Below, piece after piece: positions 52,314 through 58,022 of a stretch of DNA of 58,022 nucleotides. The notes beneath the pieces are model-generated. The model saw only the letters and a list, made by a program, of their open reading frames with translations. It was not told the origin of the DNA and made no database searches. The position numbers and the translations under genes are program-made. This DNA comes from an uncultured Porphyromonadaceae bacterium. Its GTDB lineage: Bacteria > Bacteroidota > Bacteroidia > Bacteroidales > Muribaculaceae. Numbering within the stretch: the stretch's first letter is position 1; each line of letters starts with the position of its first letter. The stretch lies in NCBI GenBank assembly GCA_947178165.1, contig CAMWXH010000007.1, forward strand, positions 1-58,022, in the 5' to 3' direction.

Positions 52314-53855
52314 TTATTTAGCGAAGCTCACCGCACGGGTCTCGCGGATAACCGTGATTTTCACCTGACCCGGATAGGTGAGTTCATCCTGAATCTTCTT
52401 GGCAATCTCAGTGGAGAGCTTTTCAGTCTCCTCATCCGTAATCTTGTCTGCACCCACAATCACGCGCAATTCGCGTCCGGCCTGAATGGCGTATGTCTTG
52501 AGCACACCGGGATAAGAGAGGGCCAGCTGTTCAAGGTCGTTAAGACGTTTGATGTATGCCTCCACGATTTCACGCCGCGCACCGGGGCGTGCACCTGAGA
52601 TGGCATCGCACACCTGCACTATGGGTGCAAGCAGTGAGGTCTGTTCAACCTCGTCGTGGTGAGCGCCGATAGCATTGCATATATCCGGTTTCTCCTTGAA
52701 TTTCTCGGCCAGTTTCATTCCAAGCACTGCGTGCGGAAGTTCCGGCTCATCATCGGGAACTTTACCGATGTCGTGAAGCAATCCTGCACGACGGGCTTTC
52801 TTGGGATTAAGGCCTAATTCGGAAGCCATCACGGCGCAGAGGTTGGCCGTTTCGCGCGAATGCTGAAGGAGGTTCTGACCGTAAGAGGAACGGTATTTCA
52901 TTTTTCCCACCATTCGTATTAGCTCAGGGTGCAGACCGTGGATTCCGAGGTCGATTGCAGTGCGTTTGCCGGTCTCGATGATCTCCTCTTCCACCTGCTT
53001 GCGCACTTTTGCCACCACCTCCTCGATGCGGGCAGGGTGGATGCGGCCATCCACCACAAGCTGATGCAGGGCAAGGCGGGCAATCTCCCTGCGGACCGGG
53101 TCAAAGCCGGAAAGCACGATGGCTTCGGGAGTGTCGTCAACGATGATTTCAATGCCTGTGGCGGCTTCGAGGGCGCGTATGTTCCGGCCTTCGCGTCCGA
53201 TTATGCGACCCTTGATCTCGTCATTGTCAATATGGAAAACGGTCACTGAATTTTCAACCGCAGTTTCGGTAGCCACGCGCTGAATTGACTGGATCACGAT
53301 GCGTTTAGCCTCTTTAGTGGCAGTCATCTTGGCATCATCCATGATGTCGTTGATATATCCGGCGGCGGCAGTCTTGGCTTCATCCTTCAGGCTCTCCACC
53401 AGTTTCTCCTTGGCCTCCTCAGCCGAAAGGCCAGAGATGCGTTCCAGTTCCTCAGTCACCTGACGGTGGCGATGCTCCACCTCCTCGATGCGCGATTCAA
53501 GCATAGCCTCGCGGTTATCGAGGTTATTCTTGGTGTTGTCGAGTTCATTCTTGCGACGCTGATTCTCACTGTGCATCTGATTGAGCTGGAGTTCACGCTG
53601 TTTAAGGCGCGCCTCATTGCTCTGCATTTTCTGGAGGCGCTGGTTGGCAGTGCGCTCGGCATCGCTCAGAATCTTCATCTCCTCCTCTTTGGCCTTGAGG
53701 ATTCTCTTCTCCTTTATCACCTCCGCCTCGCGGTTGGCCTCCTCGATGATTGCGTTCGCACGCGAAGAGGCACTCTTCCGGCTAATATTCATGGCAATCA
53801 CATATCCGGCTATTGCGGCGGCGATTGCTATTATGATCCATATAGCTGTTCCCAT
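52314..53855 (-). CDS. rny: Ribonuclease Y
   Basis: A 513-residue membrane-tethered endoribonuclease. N-terminal transmembrane helix ([18 protein letters not shown]), a long coiled coil (about 25-195), a KH domain ([17 protein letters not shown]), and the HD domain ([11 protein letters not shown]) with C-terminal [20 protein letters not shown], as in the family. It initiates mRNA decay at the inner membrane. Placed between zapA and the RicT-like gene. Confidence 0.96.
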   Translation of the reverse strand: MGTAIWIIIAIAAAIAGYVIAMNISRKSASSRANAIIEEANREAEVIKEKRILKAKEEEMKILSDAERTANQRLQKMQSNEARLKQRELQLNQMHSENQRRKNELDNTKNNLDNREAMLESRIEEVEHRHRQVTEELERISGLSAEEAKEKLVESLKDEAKTAAAGYINDIMDDAKMTATKEAKRIVIQSIQRVATETAVENSVTVFHIDNDEIKGRIIGREGRNIRALEAATGIEIIVDDTPEAIVLSGFDPVRREIARLALHQLVVDGRIHPARIEEVVAKVRKQVEEEIIETGKRTAIDLGIHGLHPELIRMVGKMKYRSSYGQNLLQHSRETANLCAVMASELGLNPKKARRAGLLHDIGKVPDDEPELPHAVLGMKLAEKFKEKPDICNAIGAHHDEVEQTSLLAPIVQVCDAISGARPGARREIVEAYIKRLNDLEQLALSYPGVLKTYAIQAGRELRVIVGADKITDEETEKLSTEIAKKIQDELTYPGQVKITVIRETRAVSFAK

Positions 53856-54027
53856 TTATTTTTTTCTATTATTGAGTGTTTTAATTAATATTATGGTTAT
53901 TAGTTTGTTTCGGTTTAAAAGCTCAGGCATAACGCAACAATGCCGTGCCGGAATCAGCACTGCAACAAAGACCGTGAAAAAATGTGTCAGAGAAATGTTT
54001 TTGGGAAAGGGGAGACCGCCGGGGAAC
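53856..54027 (-). ncRNA. Unassigned 172-bp gap between zapA and rny; possible small RNA
   Basis: No ORF. On the minus strand it holds GTGC/GCAC and GGCAT/ATGCC hairpins at about 53955-53990, the second followed by TGAGCTTTT, which could end a transcript. 6S RNA lies beside zapA in some other bacteria, so 6S is a thought, but the two-armed 6S fold could not be shown. Confidence 0.25.
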
Positions 54028-54318
54028 TCAGATTTCAATTCTGTCGAGTCTCTCTTCGCAGTCTCTTGCAAGACGCATTGCCTCCTCGTGGCGACCGAGC
54101 AGTTCCCGGTAGTAGGAAGCATATTGATAGATGATCATAGCCAAAAGCTCACGTTCATCTTTTCGTGGAAATTTCTTGCGCAGGGAGGAGAAAAGGGAGC
54201 CAATCTCCGACTCGGTGTCTCTCACAAATTCCTGTTTCAGAAAGGGGACGGTCAGCTTCACATTCTGTCCGCCTATATTTATTTCCATATTCACTTTTTC
54301 GGAATCATACATAGCCAT
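54028..54318 (-). CDS. zapA: Cell division protein ZapA
   Basis: A 96-residue ZapA. N-terminal beta part (MEINIGGQNVKLTVP), then the long helix (RKDERELLAMIIYQYASYYRELL ... ARDCEERLDRIEI). ZapA crosslinks FtsZ filaments at the Z ring. An internal ATG (residue 11, MEIN) gives 86 residues and may be the true start. Follows a coiled-coil gene by 11 bp, likely one unit. Confidence 0.87.
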   Translation of the reverse strand: MAMYDSEKVNMEINIGGQNVKLTVPFLKQEFVRDTESEIGSLFSSLRKKFPRKDERELLAMIIYQYASYYRELLGRHEEAMRLARDCEERLDRIEI

Positions 54319-54329
54319 CCGAAGTAGAA

Positions 54330-54632
54330 TTATTCCTTAAGCATTTCAATGCAACGGTCAATGTTGCGAATAAGCCGGCCGATGAGGCGGCGTGCGTCGA
54401 TAATCGTGTCAGGATCTTGTGCCAGGCGATGTGAGACAGCAAGGAAGTCTGATTCCAGCTTGGCTTTGTCTCTTTCGCGGGCGGTGTCCTCGATTGTGCG
54501 GCGCAGCACTTCGTTCTCCTCTTCAAGAATCCGGTTCCTGGCGCGCAATTCATCAACGCTTTCCTTCAAAGCGCCGATTTTCACACGCATTGATTCGAGA
54601 ACCGATAGAAGGGATGGTGCCATCACTGCCAA
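54330..54632 (-). CDS. Coiled-coil protein upstream of zapA (possible ZapB-like partner)
   Basis: A 100-residue protein, mostly one coiled coil: heptads across about residues 8-65 (KIGALKESVDELRARNRILEEENEVLRRTIED). The C-terminal DARRLIGRLIRNIDRCIEMLKE is a second helix. No family domain recognised. Its position directly before zapA and its ZapB-like size and structure suggest a division role; inference. Confidence 0.7.
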   Translation of the reverse strand: MAVMAPSLLSVLESMRVKIGALKESVDELRARNRILEEENEVLRRTIEDTARERDKAKLESDFLAVSHRLAQDPDTIIDARRLIGRLIRNIDRCIEMLKE

Positions 54633-54676
54633 TTTTTTACAAAATTAATTAAAAAAAGCGGAAAATCCAATTTTTT

Positions 54677-57532
54677 TTAATACCACTGGATTCCGTTGTT
54701 GGCCGATGACCGCTTGTCATACTTGAGGTCTTTGAGGAGCGATGACTTCACTGCGATATGGAAATTGTATGACTTGTATGGCCCCACCGGCACAAAGGAT
54801 GCCGTCATAGTGAAGCAGTGCAGGTCGCGCGAGATGGAACAGTTCATATAAGCCAACTTCTTCAGCTCGAAGTTATATGAAGCTGAGAATGAGAAATTCC
54901 AGTTTTTTGTGGGGCGTATGGAGCCATTGAAGGAGAGGTTCTGGTTCCAGCGGCCGTTATATTCCATCTTCTGCGGGTTGAAATCGCCGTAGCCGTAGCT
55001 CACCGAATAGTTCACCGAGAAGCTCCAGGGACAATCCCATTTGGCATAGCCATCCATGTCGTCGCCTCCTGAGCTCTCTTCCTGCCTCCCTCGGCGGCGG
55101 TCGGCCGTAGCTCGTCCTGTGAAACTGTCCTCCTCCTCGGTGTCGTTCTCCTCCTCATCGTCAAGGTCGCGGTTATTGCGGTTGTTGTTCCCATCCTTCT
55201 TGCGGCGGAAAGTATCGTTGTTGAAGGTATATGAGAAAGAGGTTCCTGCAGAAGCAAGGCGGAAAAGGCCTTTCCCTTCCTGTATGCGCAATCGGTCGGC
55301 CTTGTAAGGGCTTCCGCTTTCATTCAGTTTATAGACGTATGGATCCCACGTGGTGTTGAGGTTGAGGTTGAAATTCTTCACCAACCGCACCAGTATGTTG
55401 GCCTGAAGAGGGGAGAGCCTGAGCGAATCGGCCGCGAAGTTGTAGCTCTGGCTGAAAGAGAGGTTTTCGATAAGAGAGATCTTCTTTACCCCTGTTGAAT
55501 CAGCATCGCTCTTCACTTTCATTTCAAGGTTATTGGAGAGACCCCAGGAAACAGCTCCGCTCTTTCCGCGCCCCGGCACGCCGAATATTCCGTGAGAGAA
55601 ATAGGAATAATCCACGCGGCGGTTATAGCCGGCCTGATCCGTATAAACGTAATAGTCGTATGCGCCCCACATCGGGTCGCCGAAGTCGGGTTGCCAGTTG
55701 AATGATACGGTCGGAGTCATCACGTGGCGTATCATTTGCACCTTGTCGCCGAAAATTTTCAACGGTTTATAGAAACCATAAACTTTCGTATCGAAAGAGA
55801 GGGATGCGTTAAAGTCGAAAATATTGTAGAAGCCGTGGGTAGTGTCCTGAACCTCCCTTGAGGCCTGCGTGTCCCATTGGCGGCGTATCTTGCTGGTGTA
55901 CATGCGGTCGTTGAGGGTGATCGAGGGGGAGAGGTTGATATATTTGAAAAGGGAGAAAGTGGCGCTCACCGGCACATAATGCTTCATTCCGTTTCTCCAG
56001 TCTTTCAGCAAGCTTTTCTGGAAAAATTCATCCTGACGGGCCGTTAGGGAGTTCTGGAATTGTCCGGAATATGAGAGCCTGATCTTCTCATACCATTTTT
56101 CTCCTCCCACAGCCTTCTTCCTCTTGAATGGGGCTAACTGGCTCATCGTTACGTTAAGGTTGGGGAACGACACGGCAAGCGTCGAGTCCTGACTTCTCTG
56201 GGCAATGTTGGCAGTGGCCGAGAAGCTCCATTTTGAGTTGGGGATACGGTAGGTGAGATTTACAGTTGAAGACTTGGTGTTCTCCGTGAAGTTGCTGTTA
56301 TAGTATGAGTTGACATCATTTCGCGAATATCCGGAGGTGGCGAAGTTCACCGAAGATGAGAAGGAGAGGTTAGGATTCGCCTTCTGATCCTGCGAATGGC
56401 TCCATATCACCTGGAAGTTCTTCATCTTCATATAGTCGGGAGTTCCTTTGTCGCCCGTGATGGTCTGGAGGAAAGATATGTCGAAAGAGCCGCGGAACTT
56501 ATATCGCTTCACGTATGAGGAATGTCCCGTGATACCCCACGACCCTTTGGTATAGATCTCCCCTCTCAGGGCAAGATCCACATTGTCGTTTATAGCGAAA
56601 TAGTAACCTCCGTCGCGCAGATAGAATCCACGGTTGTAATCATCTCCGAACGATGGGAAGATCACGCCCGATGAATATTTCTCTGAGAAGGGGAAATAAC
56701 CGAAGGGGAGAGCGAGGGGGAGGGGGATCCCCATAAGCACCATATATCCGGGACCTGTGACCACATCCTTCTTCGGGCGTACCTTGGCACGCGTTAGCTG
56801 GAAATAGAAGTGAGGGTTCTCATGGTCATCGCAGGTGGTGTATCGTCCATCCTCCACATAGAAAGAGCCATCTTCCATCTTCTTGGCCTTGCCTCCGGTG
56901 AGGTAGCCATCCTGCTGCTCGGTGATTACGTCGGTGATATATCCACGTTCGGTCTTGAAGTTATACTTCATCGTTTTCGACTCATACTCACCCCCTTTAT
57001 CCTTGAATACCGGATTACCGCTCATATTCCCTAATGAGTCGATCACTCCCGAGGCATAAACGGTTGAGGAATCCATCTCCATCCGTATCTGGTCGGCATT
57101 CACCTTGAATTCGGAATAATCCACCACGGAACTTCCGTAGAGGTAGGCATTGTTCTGGCTCACCAAAACGAGAGAATCCTTAGCCGAGAAATGCACCACA
57201 TTGTCTATGTCCACATGGTCATATCTAATTTTGGAGAAAGAGCCGCGGGTGGTATCGATAGATTCCCGGTCGTTGATAAACTCGCGGGAGGGGATGGAAT
57301 CGTTATCTGAAAAGATGGAATCTGTCTGAGAGTCAATGAATAGGGTTTCGCCATCGGGGGCAGTAAAGAATTCGGAAGAGAGCGTGTCGAAACCCAACGC
57401 CGAGTTTTCGGCATTGTAATCAAGGGTGGTTTCCTCCTGTTGCGACAGGGAGACCTCCGATTGAGAATATGCTATCCCGAAAAGGATCAGGGCGGCAATA
57501 TAGAATAGAAGGCGTCTCAAGACTTTGGTCAA
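54677..57532 (-). CDS. lptD: LptD-type LPS-assembly outer-membrane protein
   Basis: A 951-residue protein. Hydrophobic signal at 1-23 (LLFYIAALILFGIAYSQ). An OstA/LptA-like periplasmic domain (about 95-260; YLYGSSVVDYSEFKVNADQIRMEMDSSTVYASG) is followed by a large barrel with MGIPLPLALPFGYFPFSEKYSSGVIFPSFGDDYNRGFYLRDGGYYF, matching Bacteroidetes LptD. An acidic, Asn/Asp-rich insert is near residues 775-810. It inserts LPS into the outer leaflet. The start is TTG at 57532 (no ATG or GTG upstream in frame; TTG 57520 is the alternative), only 7 bp from the promoter -7 box. Confidence 0.85.
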   Translation of the reverse strand: MTKVLRRLLFYIAALILFGIAYSQSEVSLSQQEETTLDYNAENSALGFDTLSSEFFTAPDGETLFIDSQTDSIFSDNDSIPSREFINDRESIDTTRGSFSKIRYDHVDIDNVVHFSAKDSLVLVSQNNAYLYGSSVVDYSEFKVNADQIRMEMDSSTVYASGVIDSLGNMSGNPVFKDKGGEYESKTMKYNFKTERGYITDVITEQQDGYLTGGKAKKMEDGSFYVEDGRYTTCDDHENPHFYFQLTRAKVRPKKDVVTGPGYMVLMGIPLPLALPFGYFPFSEKYSSGVIFPSFGDDYNRGFYLRDGGYYFAINDNVDLALRGEIYTKGSWGITGHSSYVKRYKFRGSFDISFLQTITGDKGTPDYMKMKNFQVIWSHSQDQKANPNLSFSSSVNFATSGYSRNDVNSYYNSNFTENTKSSTVNLTYRIPNSKWSFSATANIAQRSQDSTLAVSFPNLNVTMSQLAPFKRKKAVGGEKWYEKIRLSYSGQFQNSLTARQDEFFQKSLLKDWRNGMKHYVPVSATFSLFKYINLSPSITLNDRMYTSKIRRQWDTQASREVQDTTHGFYNIFDFNASLSFDTKVYGFYKPLKIFGDKVQMIRHVMTPTVSFNWQPDFGDPMWGAYDYYVYTDQAGYNRRVDYSYFSHGIFGVPGRGKSGAVSWGLSNNLEMKVKSDADSTGVKKISLIENLSFSQSYNFAADSLRLSPLQANILVRLVKNFNLNLNTTWDPYVYKLNESGSPYKADRLRIQEGKGLFRLASAGTSFSYTFNNDTFRRKKDGNNNRNNRDLDDEEENDTEEEDSFTGRATADRRRGRQEESSGGDDMDGYAKWDCPWSFSVNYSVSYGYGDFNPQKMEYNGRWNQNLSFNGSIRPTKNWNFSFSASYNFELKKLAYMNCSISRDLHCFTMTASFVPVGPYKSYNFHIAVKSSLLKDLKYDKRSSANNGIQWY

Positions 57533-57539
57533 TTTCCTG

Positions 57540-57571
57540 CAAAGTTAGTCATTATTGCAGAATTGCACAAC
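57540..57571 (-). promoter_or_regulatory. Promoter of lptD
   Basis: On the minus strand GTTG (57571-57568), 20 nt, TAACTTTG (57547-57540). Almost no leader remains before the TTG start. Confidence 0.6.
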
Positions 57572-57615
57572 TAAAGATTGTTAAAAAGGGAGGAGGACGC
57601 TTTGTAGTTAAATAA

Positions 57616-57680
57616 TAAGACGGGAGAACAGGAGAAACAGGGGAATAATGATCTCCTGTTTATCCTGTTCTCTTGTCTTA
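57616..57680 (-). repeat. Imperfect long inverted repeat, possible terminator
   Basis: Left arm TAAGACGGGAGAACAGGAG... and right arm (reverse complement TAAGACAAGAGAACAGGAT...) pair over about 28 bp with a few mismatches. Within each arm the sequence has a 9-nt rhythm (AGAACAGGA, GAAACAGGG). It lies downstream of the minus-strand gene ending at 57790. Confidence 0.65.
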
Positions 57681-57789
57681 AAAAATTCCTAAAAAACTGC
57701 TTAAAAATCTTCTGTTTTAAAAACATTCTACTGTCTTTACGCGAAAGCTCGGAGACTCACGCAACGGGGTGGCTTTAGCCTCCAACCTC

Positions 57790-58022
57790 TTACTTATGAC
57801 GTCCGAATAGTTTCTTCATCATGTCGTCAGACAGCCCCAAAGACTTTGCAAGTGAGGAAAGCTCATTAAGTGTATCTTCTCGACCTTTCTCCATCCCTTT
57901 CGTTAATCCTTTTGTCATGCCTCTGTCATAACCGATGCCTATACCTTTTTCGAGACTGCGTCGTTCTGCAAACCGGATTGCGCTCTGACTGTCAAGCTCC
58001 TTGAGGTATGACTGCGAATAGG
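57790..58022 (-). CDS. C-terminal end of an Rpn / PD-(D/E)XK-transposase-like protein (5' partial)
   Basis: The frame runs off the window edge; 76 codons are visible, ending RHK and TAA at 57790-57792. It shows the repeated EKGIGIGYDRGMTKGLTKG stretch and an end in LAKSLGLSDDMMKKLFGRHK. The Gly/Lys-rich repeat and a short C-terminal helix pair are typical tails of the multi-copy Rpn-like PD-(D/E)XK nuclease/transposase family of Bacteroidales. The nuclease core is outside the window, so the family call rests on the tail alone. Confidence 0.55.
   Translation of the reverse strand, partial: YSQSYLKELDSQSAIRFAERRSLEKGIGIGYDRGMTKGLTKGMEKGREDTLNELSSLAKSLGLSDDMMKKLFGRHK

Noticed and set aside
57790..58022. 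Insertion-sequence transposase
   Set aside because: The visible tail fits the Rpn/PD-(D/E)XK family, not a DDE transposase, and no terminal repeats of an IS are visible.

Overview
The window is 58 kb of a Bacteroidales chromosome, most likely a gut Muribaculaceae-type organism. Evidence: many promoters fit the Bacteroidetes pattern (TTTG, 19-20 nt, TANNTTTG); lipoprotein signal peptides are frequent; and the gene set is family-typical (GldE, GldH, FimB/Mfa2 anchors, a C10 protease with a type IX-like sorting tail, DUF3244, an RicT/PSP1 protein, a TIGR02757 protein, Bacteroidetes-type LptD). The assignment below order level is inference; no rRNA or tRNA gene was found.

Layout. 1-8 kb: end of a thioredoxin-like lipoprotein, a SUI1/YciH factor, an AddA/RecB-like helicase-nuclease, gldE plus a phosphopantetheinyl transferase, then a lone XRE regulator. 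8-16 kb (minus strand): DigH-like glycosyl hydrolase, TIGR02757 protein, small lipoprotein, S9 peptidase, FKBP-like lipoprotein, LemA and glycyl-tRNA synthetase. 16-28 kb is accessory and surface-directed: two tandem FimB/Mfa2 lipoproteins, a short DUF3244-like protein, a TPR-TM-coiled-coil-HTH membrane regulator, a serpin, a sigma factor fused to an outer-membrane beta-barrel, a Gly/Pro/Trp-rich secreted protein and a TonB-dependent receptor. 28-44 kb: OPT transporter, AAA-ATPase/nuclease, fabD-asd, a PurF-like protein without its catalytic cysteine, an acyltransferase, a GT2/B12-radical-SAM pair, then rplM-rpsI-rpsB-tsf and eno. 44-58 kb: C10 protease, RecD-like helicase, CCA-adding enzyme, M24 peptidase, gldH, ricT-like gene, rny, zapA with a coiled-coil partner, lptD, and the end of an Rpn/PD-(D/E)XK-type gene.

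Most unusual feature: the single 611-codon ORF at 22441-24276 joins an ECF-type sigma factor, one transmembrane helix, a low-complexity periplasmic linker and a C-terminal beta-barrel. As read, it would put an outer-membrane sensor and its cytoplasmic sigma factor on one chain. The serpin lipoprotein gene follows 84 bp downstream on the same strand without an obvious terminator, and a divergent secreted-protein gene shares the upstream region, which carries two direct repeats 33 bp apart.

Non-coding structure is also notable. Two palindromic elements (1441-1620 and about 43566-43904) share a 22-nt hairpin head whose stem pairs change in a compensatory way. A 9-bp tandem repeat family (TAGGCNNNN) occurs at two loci. 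The rplM and rpsB genes have structured leaders. Many transcription units end in clear Rho-independent terminators.
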